Shown piece after piece: positions 53,614-64,000 of a stretch of 64,000 bases of DNA. The DNA lies in the NCBI GenBank assembly GCA_958450365.1, contig CAUEEP010000921.1, positions 1-64,000 of the forward strand, in the 5' to 3' direction. Both the position numbers and the translations under genes were made by a program. Origin of the DNA: Mesorhabditis belari. Taxonomy: Eukaryota; Nematoda; Chromadorea; Rhabditida; Rhabditidae. Under the pieces are notes generated by a model. The model was not told the DNA's origin and did not search any database. It was given only the letters and a program-made list of their open reading frames with translations. Each line of letters opens with the position of its first letter. Position 1 is the first letter of the stretch.

Positions 53614-54853
53614 TTAGGTTGGTAAAAAAGAAATGAGCGTCGTGTTTGTTGATTTTTATTTTATTCACAGTAAAAGATTTTTTTAAATAGTTTATTCTAT
53701 TGAAAAAAAAGCGTGTTCTTGCGCATCATTTGATATATAATTTGTCTATGTTTACTTTGTTTTTTTACAAGAAAGAGTGTTTAGAAAATGTCGGACCAAA
53801 AATTTCGCTTGCGGGCCTGCTTGTGGTATGAATCGCAAGGCAAATCGGCTGCTGAAGCTCATCGCGCTCTATCTCAAGTGTTTGACAAAGATGCTCTATC
53901 GGAAAGTCAGTGTAAACGATGGTTCCAGCACTTCCGAGACGGCGACGAAAGCTTGGAAGACCAAAAACACGGGAGTTGACCTCAAATCATCGACAAAGAC
54001 GTATTGAAGGAAGCCATTGAGTCGGATCCACGCCAAACCACTCGCGACCTGGCAGAACAGTTCGGCTGCACTCATGTCACCATTGAGAACCATCTGCATG
54101 GCATGGGGCAAGACGAATAGATAAGCTATCCGACGCAAACAAGGCGGCAGGCATCGCAATCGCCGAAATTCTCACTCAACGCGCCAAGAACAGTGGGTTT
54201 TTCGACTCCATTGTTACGTCGGATGAGAAGTGGATCCAATACGACAACACAGCAAGAAAGCGGCAGTGGTTGGACCCCGGTGAAGCTCCAAAACCGATTC
54301 CAAAACCGGACACCCAGGGAGAAAAGGTGATGCTTTGTGTTTGGTGGAACAGTAAAGGCCTGGTGTACTTTGAGGTTTTGGATTCGGGTCAAACAGTTAC
54401 GGCGAACCTCTACCAAGGCCAATTGGACCGCGTCGACCAGGCGTTGTGACGTCAATGTGTGGATACGGCGTCGACAAAATTCCTCCATGACAACGATCGG
54501 CCGCATGTCGCAAAAATCACCTAGCAGAAAATTGAAGAAATGGGCTGGGAAGTCCTGCCTCATCCGCCATACAGCCCAGACTTGGCGCCTTCCGACTTCC
54601 ATCTGTTCCGATCAATGCACCACTCCTTGGCTGAGAAAAAGTTCAAGAACCGCGACGAGGTCCAAATTTGGGTGTCCAACTTCTTCGAGTCGGTCGAGTT
54701 CTTCAAGAAGGGCATCCATTCTCTGCGTGAACGTTGGCGACAAGTCATTGATGCAGATGGCGAATACCTTTTTGGATTAATGTATTGTTATCTTGTTTTT
54801 ATAATAAAATAAACTTTTAACGAAAACGCGCATTTCTTTTTTTACCAACCTAA
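53614..54853 (+). mobile_element. mariner element, full length but inactive
   Basis: 1,240 bp bounded by TTAGGTTGGTAAAAAAGAAA and its complement, with TA at 53612-53613 and 54854-54855. It carries a single decayed transposase gene. The size and ends are those of an autonomous mariner. Confidence 0.9.
53788..54812 (+). pseudogene. mariner transposase with stops and frameshifts
   Basis: Starts MSDQKFRLRACLWYESQGKS with the N-terminal HTH region (CKRWFQHFRDGDESLED). Later: SDEKWIQYDN (first catalytic Asp), HDNDRPHVAK (second) and HPPYSPDLAPSDFHLF (third), so all three catalytic regions are recognisable. In-frame stops occur after KHGS (near 53978), after DQAL (near 54447) and after AKIT (near 54523), with at least one frameshift near 54118. 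It cannot encode active transposase. Confidence 0.9.
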
Positions 54854-54855
54854 TA

Positions 54856-55308
54856 ATACGTTTTTTGATTAAAACTATTTTTCCTTACACCTTAATAGAA
54901 TAGTAATAACTCAAAATCTAAAGAAGTTATTTAAAAACTGTGATCAGATTTAAATTCTGTAAAAGATTGGCTATCTTTTGGATATAAACACTTATGAAAT
55001 CAAAGCAATGAGTAAGTTTTTAGAGAGAATTCTAAAAAGGAGAGAACTTTAGCAGAAAATTTCTATTTCTAATAACGATTCTCAATAAATGTTTATCTAT
55101 TTAACGGCTATTTTGTCAGTTATACATTTTATTAAAGCAAAATCCTTTGTTTGTCAATTCTATTCCAATAACACCAATGCCAAGCTATCGATTCAGTTCA
55201 TTTTTCGACCGTTTCCCTATCCCAATATCTTTCAACTTTCACGAACACAATAGTTGCTTTTCGCTCTAATAGAAAGTGATGATATGCGTTTATTCTTTGA
55301 GATTATGT
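54856..55308. other. gene-free AT-rich stretch
   Basis: Nothing recognisable; it lies between the mariner and the inverted duplicate. Confidence 0.5.
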
Positions 55309-55520
55309 AGTACGAATTACGAACTTTTGTAGTACGAATTTTCCTTTACCATTCCTCAGCATTTACTCTCTAACTCAAGAAGTATTTTGAAATGTTTTTG
55401 ATGTTTTCTCTTGTTGATGTTCTTGAAACTCTTTGCTGATTTTGCGAAAATTTATTCGAGTAGGTACTACAGACAAATGGTGATCCCATTTCAGTAATTT
55501 AAGAGTCAAGAGTAATTTCC

Positions 55521-58410
55521 TTAAGGTGCGAAAGTGATGGGATACTTCCAGGCGGAACCGGGGCCAACACAAAATCCGCAAGTCTTTGCGCACATGTTGC
55601 TCTTGTGATCGCACAGAGCCCTATTGTGAGCGTCCAGACAGCTGTAAACAAAAGAATTATTTATTATATTTGTTATATGTGTTATATTGTTATTTGTTAT
55701 ATTGTTAAATTTTTCGAATTTTTCCAAACAGTATTTTTCGCTGATTCCAATGCTGTGATCTGTTTTTGCCTACATAAACCCACATGTTTGGTCCAGCCGT
55801 ATCATAGCAATAGCATTGATTGCTCGATCCATCGTGGAAACATTCAAAGCCTTCAGGACAACGACCAACAAGAGCGGCTAGAAAAGCAAAAGATTCTTCC
55901 GATTCAGATGGCTTGTTTCAGATAGCTTGATTCAGATAGCTTGATGCAGATAGCTTGATTTAGATAGCTTGTTTCAGATAGCTTGTTTCTCTTTCTTGCT
56001 CTACTCACGTCCCGTGGGCTCGTTGAAGATCGAGTCGGGTTTCGGCAAACATTTCCCCACAGCCATATAACATTGATCAACCTCTCCGTCATTGTAGCAA
56101 TCTGTGCCCCGGCCACACGGCGAATCACTGTACTCGGAGAAGTGAGCGGCTAAACAAAATAGCAAAAAGATGATGATTTTATTAGGTTTTTTGTCAACTT
56201 ACGATTCTCTGGCTCCCAGTTGATCGAAATCGGCTTTGGTGGACAAGGTCCTTTCTAAAAAAGTGTCAGGAAAAGTGGTAAGACAGAAAACAAACGTCTG
56301 GCAAGTAGCAAGCATCAGAAACCCCGTCATTGTAACACAACAAACGAGTGCCTCTACATCCATCTTCATAGTAGTCGAAAGTTGCGACTAAAAAGCTTTA
56401 TAGGACAAGAATCAGCCAGTATTTACTCTTCCTCTTTTTTTCTCTATAATTAGAAATAACTGGAAGATTAACTGGGTGTGCTGGGCAAATCACATGAGCC
56501 ATTCGACGCAGAATTTCATGCTGATCATGGTGTTGCTTTCCTTTTTTGCTACGGAGCACTCTGTCAAAAGTTATACGCGTTTAAAGTAAAGAGTAAGTTT
56601 TGTAAGGAGAAAATAAAACCGTGACATTACAACCCGGTCTTCCGCAAGCTCAACAGTTGCAACGGTGGTGGAATGGTAGTGAATTAGGACGAAAGGCGAG
56701 GGCGAGAGCCTCTCGTTCGAGTCCGGTAGTTGATTTTCTTCTTTATTTTTTAGGTTTTAATGTCTTGTGTCTTCTCTATCGTGTCTATCCCCTTGTGCGT
56801 TCTCTCTCACCGCATACAATCTCTTCTCTCAATCTTCACAATCAACAAAACTTGCCTATGAGTTGCTCAAGGCATTACAATTGCCTTACATCTTAACTCA
56901 CTACCACTCACTACCACCGCTGCAAGTGTTCAAGCGGCGGAAGACGGGGTTGTAATGTCGCGGTTTGATTTTTGGAAACTCTTTACAACTTTAAACGCGT
57001 ATAACTTTTGACAAAAGGCTCCGTAAAAGAATTCGGAACAGATTTGGAATCGGCGTGGAATTCTGCTTTGAATGGTCTATGGCTTATGTGAGCACATCCA
57101 GTTGATCATCCCTTATTAATCAAACTAAAAATTTGCCTATCCTGAATAACAAGCCTTAGATAGAAAGTCTTCTAACCGTTTTGTGGTTCCCAGGTGATGT
57201 TAGCCGGCAAGGGCGGACAAACATCCGAGTAGCATTTGTTGGATTCGCCGTCGAAGAAACACTGCTCAATTGATTTACATCCATCGACACGGCTGTCGTA
57301 ATCGGCGTCTAAATGAAACTTTTTTTGCGACTCATTTGTGGGCTGATTCACTTCCAGTCGGCGCCGAGGTTACCCATGCTGGAAGTGGGTCGCACCGGAC
57401 CAAATAGCATTCGTCTGAGTCGCCATCGTTGTAACATTTATAGCGGCTTCCATTAACGTTGCTACACCATTTCCCAGTGCCATAGTAGTCGAGATGAGCT
57501 GCTGAAAATCGGCCTTTTAAACTCAATAGTTGCTTTGCTTAAGCCAAAGCATTAGAATTCGTTTAATAAATACCTCTTGCTCTTGCTCTTGCTTTCTGAC
57601 CTATATCTACTCCAGAACCCAGTTCAGATGCTATTCTTTGCTGAGTCTGATGTATCAAGCTAGCTATTGTCAAGCTAACAATCCAAAGGATTGTTCAAAG
57701 AATTGGTTTTACTTTGTTTACCTAAAATAAAGACATAGATTTTCTAAATTTTCCGTAAAATTTTCAACGAAATCCGTCCAGCCTTTTTTTCTGAATTTTC
57801 GTTTAAACAAAAAGTCCTCAAATAAAAGCTTTTGATCGCTTTGGATAACTTGAAATTTGTTGAAAACGGCTGGATGGAGATTTTATTAGAAATTTTCCTA
57901 AAAATCTAACCAAGAGTGATGTTTCTTTGGCATAGAAAATATAGATCTTTCCCATGGTGCAAATCGTACTTCATTTGGTGCATTCAACATTTGTAAAACC
58001 AAACCAAACCATTTTTAGTCAAAAATTTCGGTCATTTATGTTACACTCTAGTATTATGTATAACCAAAGATGGGAACAGGGAAATTGAAGGAAAATTATC
58101 TTTCCCCAAGGACAAACTACAGGCTCCTCAAATCTCCAATCACAAATTTCAAAAAAAGCTTTAACCGGAGCGCTAACCTCCACCATCGGGAGCCCAAGTG
58201 ATCTCAGCTGGCAATGAAGGACAGAATGCGGCCGCATTTATCTAAATCACATTTTAAGTAGCCATTTGTAATTCGGTCTAATGACTTCTAATTAAATCTC
58301 CACAAAAAAAGCTTGAACCGGAGCTTAACCGAAGAAATTCCTACTTAATTGTGTCAAAATCAAACCTGGTGAACGGCGAGACTGAGGACGACGAGGACGA
58401 TGATTTTCAT
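55521..58410 (-). CDS. secreted Cys-repeat protein with ShKT-like domain (copy B, intact)
   Basis: Exons in transcript order: 58410-58366, 58241-58178, 57501-57352, 57308-57177, 56387-56296, 56254-56203, 56149-56009, 55877-55784, 55641-55521; same phases as copy A, 296 aa. Differences are mild: one residue fewer in the signal peptide (LVVLSLAVHQ), and substitutions such as Asn to Asp before the exon 5 donor, Ser to Asn before the exon 6 donor, Thr to Ser and Thr to Ala in exon 7, and Gln to Arg in the ShKT domain. No stop or frameshift and every cysteine in the compared exons is kept, so both copies look functional. The 5' flank of about 500 bases is duplicated too, so the promoter was probably copied. 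Confidence 0.8.
56540..57010. repeat. tRNA-like foldback, second copy
   Basis: It is the inverted counterpart of the 6530-7190 foldback within the duplicated intron; the tRNA-like part reads GGTGGTGGAATGGTAGTGAA and TCGTTCGAGTCCGG on the plus strand at about 56660-56730. Confidence 0.6.
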
Positions 58411-58961
58411 CTTAACTTTGCTCCCTTTTCGAGGCTCATGTCAAACGCTCAGCTCACGGATCTTTTATACTGATTTTTCACATCATAAGTTCACGATTTA
58501 TGGATCAAAAATCGTATTTTGTGATTTACATTGTTCAATCGTCAAAAAATCCTCGAAGAATCACAAAAAGTGCTCTTTGGAGCTCCTGCTGTGAGGCTAT
58601 TTCTGCTATCATTCGATCTCCGAAACCAAAAGCTCGGATGATGGATAATGCTTTATATTGATTGTCAAAAAAGTTTCATGATCGACCAACAATGAGAACA
58701 AAATGGACAACCAAAGATCGAAACGCATTCGACCAAATGGTAGATCCATGTTGGCATTTCAAATCCGAACTTCACATGTAACTCAAGGATGGATCTAACG
58801 TAAGTAGGGAGGCGTAGGCGCTGTTCTTGTTCAAGTTTTAAGTATTTTCGAGAACGCTCTACAAGATGGCGCTTTTAGTTTTTTGAAATTCGACTTTTAA
58901 GTGACTCAAAAATGCTCCGGAAGTTGTTCTTCTGTAAGGGCTTTTACATAAAAACTTTTCA

Positions 58962-60975
58962 ACTCACTTTCAAAAATTCTAGCTAGTAAAATGATCTAAA
59001 GGGATTTAAAATGCAAGTCTGCTAGCGGCTACGGTACTTGCAGTATTACAGCTACATTACAGGAAGAAAGTTACAGTACACTCACAGTTTTATCGCACTT
59101 TCCCTATAAAAATAGCCAGTCAGGTATTTAGAGTATGCAATATTATTGATAACTTTTATTAAACACTAATTATATTGAAAAGCGAACCGAATTTACTTTA
59201 CTTTACTTTAAAACTTCAGACTTTTGGATGCGATGGACACACTGATCCATTCGACGCCAACACACAGACGAATTTCACGGCTATTGGAATCATGCAAGAG
59301 GCTTGCCGGTAGAAAATAAAATAGCAAACTTAAAGCTTTTATTAGACTCTTTTACATTAAAATGATGTCAATTTGGATCTAAATTCTCTAAATTTAAGAC
59401 TCTGGTATCAAGAGAACGCGCTGATTCTGCAGATCTACTTCTCCGATTTGAAGTATAACGTCTACACCCAATACGCTGAATGCTCCATTCAGCGTATTCG
59501 GTTTGATTGGAGAAAAGCACCATCTCTAGTGCACTTAATTCTTGAAAATCTGAGTGTAGAATCAGAGAAATTTGATAGAATTCAAGTTCGTGATGCCAGA
59601 AGGTTCTTTCTTGCATAAATGTTTACCAAAAAAATCTAATCAATCGGATTTTTGGTAAATGCTGATGATAGGCTTTGATATAACTTGCTGGCAAATACAA
59701 TTAACTTACAACTTCTTATAACTAACTTACAACTTCTTACAGTAAACTTACAACTTCCTACAACTTCTTATAGTTAACTTACAACCAACTTACAACTAAA
59801 ACTTCAGATCTCTGCAGCGATCAACGATCTCGGTGGACAGGCCGGGCTTTGGCTTGGATTGTCAGTGATCTCATGTGTTGAAGTGAGAAAAAACTGTCTA
59901 ACAATAAGACTAAAACTTTAAGAATCCAAATTTCCGAGTTCAACTCATTTCCACAATCATTTCCAGGTGATCTCCCTTTTCGTCATCATGGGAATGTTCT
60001 GCTCGTATGAGACGCGAAAGAAATTCTGCCCAAAGGTGAGCGATAAAATTGGTTCTATTCCTCTAAATCTTGTAATCAAGTCGCCTCCAACTTTAACACT
60101 ACCTTAAATAGATCGAAGCCATAAGCTGAAAAGATGACGTTAGTTTCATAGCAAAACTCCTTATCCACTAGACAATCTGGTTTCTGTTTAAAGGAGGAGA
60201 GAAGCCTCTTTTAACTTTTAGGTTTCTCTTTTAACTCCTAGGCTTTTCAAATAGATACCTAAATTGCCTAAATCTCGAAGACCATTGCCCGTTCGCAAAA
60301 TCTAAAAGCGCTATCGTATTCGCCGTACTCGACTTGTGTTTGCACCAAATTTTCGTCTCAAAATCTCACCGTCACTTCTGAGCATTCCTTTGACTACCCG
60401 ACGCTCCTATAGGAGCCTTTATTTCTATATTCGTTCTTTATTAGAATTCTATTAGATCCATTCTATTTTACGGTAACTTATCTTCTAATATTTTGAATAT
60501 TACAAGCATTACTCTAGAAACGCCGGATTCACTCTCCGACGAGGAATTCGATGTACCGATGGATAAACCGGCGCCAATTCATTCAAGTAACACTCTTAAA
60601 CCCCCGATGGAGTTAAGGCCAGAAAGATTGTGAAATTGGATTGAATTCGGATTTGTGAATAAAAGATTTTTGTCATTATCTTTTCTTATCTGAATTTGCA
60701 TACATCTTTAGTTAGAAGGGATTTTCTGAAATTTAGTAGAGCTAAAAGTCTATCATTCTTGATTCTCTTTATAAAATAACATCCTAAAAGATTTATTGAA
60801 TGAATAAAAGAATCAATAATTTAGAAAATTGATTTACAATGTTTAAAATGTTTACAAAATTTTCTCGAAATAATTCGTCGTCTTGAAGTCACCATCGATC
60901 GTTCAAGCATCTGACTTATAGTCGATCTGGAATGGGGAAATGTTAGAATGTTTGTCAAGTATTTTCTATTTCTAT
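58962..60975 (+). repeat. segmental duplication arm 2, inverted right copy
   Basis: This matches the reverse complement of about 24022-27178. It lacks the second tandem intron unit (24533-25460) and the piece at 26290-26830. Identity is clearly lower than for arm 1 (indels in exons), although both arms are adjacent here. Confidence 0.85.
59220..60633 (+). pseudogene. 3' fragment of the DEG/ENaC channel gene, frameshifted
   Basis: The exons corresponding to channel exons 17-21 are at 59220-59308, about 59394-59496, 59808-59882, 59967-60035 and 60518-60633. The TM2 exons are intact (GGQAGLWLGLSVISCVE). The exon 18 equivalent has about 14 extra bases after CTACAC, and the exon 21 equivalent lacks one base near CGCCGGATTC, both shifting the frame. 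No upstream channel exons are present, so it is a broken partial copy. A copy of the last spt-16 exon (minus strand, about 60900-60940) is included. Confidence 0.85.
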
Positions 60976-60989
60976 TTATATTGCGACAC

Positions 60990-61330
60990 GATAAAATATA
61001 TGTAATATATGGGTAGCACAGATAACGTCAAGGATCCACTAGAGCTTCAAGATCAAGATCATCTAAAGATAATTTAAAGGTTTCGAGATTATTGGACTCT
61101 CTTAAAACCTTGGGGAGTCGATTCCAAATTCTGGCAGTTCTTATTGGAAAAGAGTTATACACAAATTTATTGAAGGTGACTGGAATTTCTAAAACGAATT
61201 TCTAAAACGAATTTCTAAATGTGAATATTCCAAAATTTTTCTCAAAATCCATGTAGGGGAAAACATGCAATTTTTTGTCACAGATAACGTCAAGGATCCA
61301 CTAGAGCTTCGAGATCATCTACAGATGATC
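60990..61330 (-). mobile_element. LINE 3' end, family 2
   Basis: On the minus strand (about 61205 to 61028) it encodes NSFPIRTARIWNRLPKVLR, then FKLSLDDLDLEALVDP and a stop, the C-terminus of a non-LTR reverse transcriptase. The 3' UTR ends in an AT-rich tail near 60995. A shorter second copy of the same end begins near 61285. It differs from the LINE at 963-1305. Confidence 0.75.
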
Positions 61331-61469
61331 AACATCATCTACAGTTAAAGGCATTCATCCCTACCCCCTTTTGAATTCGGCTTTTTTTGAATTCGACTCT
61401 CTACGGAGCGCCTCGAGAAGCGGGCATTTTCTCATACGCCAACCTTTCCGTTTCCAACCGCTAACCTTC

Positions 61470-61770
61470 CGGGTAGCTCAGATAACGTCAAGGATCCACT
61501 AGAGCTAGAGTTCAAGCTAGAGTTCAAGCTAGAGTTCAAGCTAGAGTTCAAGCTAGAGCTTCAAGATCAAGATCATCTTCAAGCCCATCTACAGATAATT
61601 GAGACTTTCGAGACTATTGGACTCTCTCAAAACTCTGGAACTCTGGAACTCTGGGAAGTCGATTCCAAATTCCAATTCTGGTAGTTCTTATTGGAAAAGA
61701 GTTATAAATAAACTTATTTGAGGTGACTGGAATTTCTAAAACGAAAGAACCTCTCCTTGAACTAACCGTG
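61470..61770 (-). mobile_element. LINE 3' end, family 2, decayed copy
   Basis: It contains the same reverse-transcriptase tail with frameshifts (NSFPIRTTRI, IWNRLPRV) and an internal expansion of AGAGTTCAAGCT units at 61498-61560. It starts, like the other copies, at the shared CAGATAACGTCAAGGATCCA. Confidence 0.7.
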
Positions 61771-62147
61771 GGATTAACTTTGAATAAATCTCAAAAAAGA
61801 GGGATAGGTTGCCCGTCCTTTACACTTTTGAAACATTCTATTAAATGATACAAAAATACTATGAAACGGTACCAAATACTTGTCGCTTATACAAACGAAT
61901 GAATAAATTTACCTACGCTAAACAGGGAACACAAAATCACAAATAATTGCCACAAATAAAACAAATAATAATTTGGTTTTTATGGCTTCGCTCTACTGCA
62001 AATATAAAGCAAAAACCCACACTAACGCCAGAAGCAGCAGTGGCAACAAAGCAGCTGATTGTTTCCATCTTGCTCGTCGTGTTTTCGATGTTCGTGAAGG
62101 CGGTAGTACATTCTTATTCTTGTTGGCGACTTGCGACTTTGCGACTT

Positions 62148-62217
62148 GCGCCAATGCTCATGACTCCAGTATGTCGATTACTACAATCGACACACTGGAA
62201 TCATGAGCATTGGCGCA
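62148..62217. repeat. near-perfect 30-bp-stem hairpin
   Basis: GCGCCAATGCTCATGA(C)TCCA and its complement TGGAATCATGAGCATTGGCGC close a stem that continues through GTATGTCGATT/AATCGACACAC around a 5-base loop. Confidence 0.85.
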
Positions 62218-62479
62218 TATCGCATAGTTCTTTTGTCTTTTGTCGAAGTTCTTCTTGTTCGCCATTTGAAAGAATGATTAGATGAATAAGGATAAAAATT
62301 AAATAATTTTGTGCATCTTTTAATTGACGGTTAAATGTACGTTAATATCCAAAATTTTACGTAAAATTAGCATATTTATGTCTGTCTGTCTGTCTGTCAA
62401 GAGAATTTTCATTCAACCCCCTAAATAAAAGTAAGGCACAATCGAGAATTTATTTTCTCCATCGACTCGTTCTCCGAAA

Positions 62480-63159
62480 ATGGGCGTGAGTTTTTAAAAT
62501 TTCAAACTTTATACTTTGTTTCCGTTGTTTAGTCGAGGAGCATTAATTTAACTTTAAATTAATCATGGTTTAAACAAAATCTGTCGCTTTTAGGAGACTC
62601 CCACTCGTAAGAAGAAGAGAACATCTTCACAATCTTCACAAGCACCACCACCGCCCAAAGTTTGTTGCTTTTTTTAGCGAAAGTAGAAACTCGGGGTGTT
62701 AAAATGACATAAACATTAACGTAAACGTTATGACGTAAACGCTTTTCACGTTTCCTAGAAATTGTTTTCTTTTCAGGCATATCAACCGCCACCTCAAGTT
62801 GTCTACGTTCAACCACCGCCGCCAGTTTACTATCCTCTAGTAAGTTTATTGTTTTTAAAATAATGGTTCTAAAAACTTTTAATTTGATTCTTTTCATCTT
62901 ATGGTTGAAAAGTTAAAGTTATTTTGTGTAAGATTTGTTAAAATGCGAAGACTTTAAATGTAGATCCTTTTTTAGCCACCACTCTATGGCTACGGATGCG
63001 GATATGGATGTAGCGGCTTCGGAGGTTATGGAGGATACGGTTATGGAGACGGATGTGCCGGATATGGGTATTTTTGTTTTCTAGTATTTTCCTAAATTTT
63101 TATCTACCAGATATTGTTGTGATCCCTACTGCTGTGGAGGAGGCTGTAGTATTATGTGA
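62480..63159 (+). CDS. small Pro-rich, Gly/Tyr/Cys-rich protein, 91 aa
   Basis: Exons: 62480-62485, 62594-62659, 62777-62839, 62976-63067, 63111-63159; phases fit. The first exon codes only Met-Gly. Residues 3-24 include a basic TRKKKRTSS stretch and APPPPK; residues 25-45 are Pro-rich (YQPPPQVVYVQPPPPVYYP); residues 46-91 are Gly/Tyr/Cys repeats (YGYGCGYGCSGFGGYGGY) ending with two Cys-Cys pairs (YCCDPYCCGGGCSIM). There is no signal peptide. The function is unknown; low-complexity proteins of this kind occur in cuticle or as adhesive/condensate-forming proteins. Confidence 0.65.
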
Positions 63160-63239
63160 ATGAACGATCACTTCGACATCCCACGATCGATAAAACTTGC
63201 AAAAAACCGATTTTGTGAACTATTGATTTTTGATGTCCC

Positions 63240-63245
63240 AATAAA
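63240..63245 (+). terminator. AATAAA polyadenylation signal
   Basis: AATAAA lies about 80 bases after the stop of the 62480 gene, followed by a T-rich stretch. Confidence 0.55.
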
Positions 63246-63770
63246 AGAGCTTTGCTTTGTTGTTTAGCTTCCTTTGGAAACTAAAGGGATTCGCGATTTG
63301 TACTTGTATTTAATCTATCTTGAATTTGCTCAAAACAACGAAATTTTATCGTTACAAACAATAATTCACTTCAGTGGAAAATGAATAAAAAGGGTTACAA
63401 ATGAAAAAAACCGCTTTATATAGCCAAAATGTAGATAGAAAAGAATACACTCTAGCAAAAAATAACTCGCAAATAGGTGTTGATTGTAGATTCAACACAC
63501 TTTCCATAATAAAAATTTATTAATGAATAAAATAGATCATATCAAATTATATCTGCCTTCAGGAGAGTTGAAAAGAGAAAAACGCGCTAGCAAGTCGTTA
63601 GTAAATCTGTAATAGCGTACACCTAATTTTAAAAAGACTGAGGAATAGACTTTTCGGAAGATCGGCGAAGGAATGGTATTTTCGCTTTTCTTTGATCGCG
63701 TTAAAGTATCGCCATACCTTGTTCCAATATACTAAAGTCTAGCCTAGGCATCTTTAAAGGTACGGCATTT
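63246..63770. other. gene-free stretch between two convergent genes
   Basis: AT-rich; no exon or repeat could be supported. Confidence 0.45.
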
Positions 63771-64000
63771 TCATTCCGCTTCAGAGGAGGAGGAAGTTGA
63801 CTCACAAGTTGATGACAAACGACGTTCTTGTGCTTTCTTGTGTCGATACTCCAGTATTGCGGCGAGCGGATTTTGCATACTAAAAAGAACCATATATAGA
63901 AGTATCATAAAATAATTTAAAACCTTATTTGTTAAAATTTTCCAACCTGAGTCGTGCCTGCTCTTCATCGGGTGGTTGTTTGACGCCGTAAACTTTGCGC
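63771..64000 (-). CDS. 3' end of an unidentified gene (truncated by the window edge)
   Basis: Two exons are visible: 63947-64000 (running off the window) and 63879-63771, separated by a 67-base intron. The end of the protein reads RKVYGVKQPPDEEQARL, then SMQNPLAAILEYRHKKAQER, and finishes with a Ser/Glu-rich tail (CESTSSSSEAE) and a stop. I do not recognise the family. Confidence 0.6.
   Translation of the reverse strand, partial: AKFTASNNHPMKSRHDSGWKILTNKVLNYFMILLYMVLFSMQNPLAAILEYRHKKAQERRLSSTCESTSSSSEAE

Larger units (their letters stand above)
55309..58926 (-). repeat. segmental duplication arm 1, inverted right copy
   Basis: It is the reverse complement of 4718-8336, 3,618 against 3,619 bases, including exons, introns, the tRNA-like foldback and the short repeats. 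It directly abuts the second duplicated arm at 58962. Confidence 0.9.

Noticed and set aside
61947..62285. 112-aa open frame on plus
   Set aside because: It runs through the 62148 hairpin and has no recognisable protein pattern.

Overview
This window is eukaryotic nuclear DNA, almost certainly from a nematode. The reasons are AT-rich sequence, many short introns with GT(R)AGT donors and TTTTCAG/TTTCCAG acceptors, a DEG/ENaC channel, a FLP-type (PNFLRFG) neuropeptide gene, an ShKT-domain secreted protein, and many TA-flanked mariner/Tc elements. It is not bacterial: there are no operons with ribosome binding sites and no CRISPR. Most of the real protein is carried by small exons, so I rebuilt gene models by matching splice phase exon by exon. 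The species cannot be named from the sequence alone.

Layout, left to right. 1-4.7 kb: repeats. These are a 5'-truncated LINE with a 131-bp target duplication, a Tc-like element broken by a tRNA-derived SINE, and a dead exon copied from a gene at 51 kb. 5.2-8.1 kb (+): a nine-exon secreted Cys-repeat/ShKT protein. 9.3-10.8 kb (+): a zinc-finger-like gene with an acidic tail. 11.1-24.1 kb (+): spt-16, the large FACT histone chaperone subunit, in about 24 exons, carrying one frameshift; its introns hold mariner, MITE and tRNA-like insertions. 24.4-36.0 kb (-): a complete 21-exon DEG/ENaC channel gene, convergent with spt-16. 37.2-41.0 kb: MITE clusters. 38.8-43.2 kb: two long single-exon F-box-like paralogs, tail to tail, plus a fragment. 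44.0-45.0 kb (-): a tiny FLP neuropeptide precursor. 45.7-46.4 kb: a deleted piggyBac element. 46.7-51.5 kb (-): a secreted protein with a 255-codon threonine exon and a C-terminal carbohydrate-binding-like domain; a dead mariner sits in one intron. 52.2-54.9 kb: a Tc3-like element with long inverted repeats that keeps only the DNA-binding part of its transposase, and a dead mariner. 55.3-61.0 kb: an inverted, rearranged duplicate of 4.7-8.3 kb and 24.0-27.2 kb. It contains an intact second copy of the ShKT gene and a broken 3' fragment of the channel gene. 61-62 kb: LINE 3' ends. 62.5-63.2 kb (+): a small Pro/Gly/Tyr/Cys-rich protein. 63.8 kb to the end (-): the 3' end of an unrecognised gene.

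The genes do not form one pathway. The strongest themes are the permuted inverted duplication that copied one gene whole and another in part, and the heavy traffic of small non-autonomous elements (three mariner-type MITE families, palindromic MITEs, tRNA-derived SINEs, tRNA-like foldbacks and satellites), almost all landing in introns. All functional calls are by protein pattern recognition without database search.
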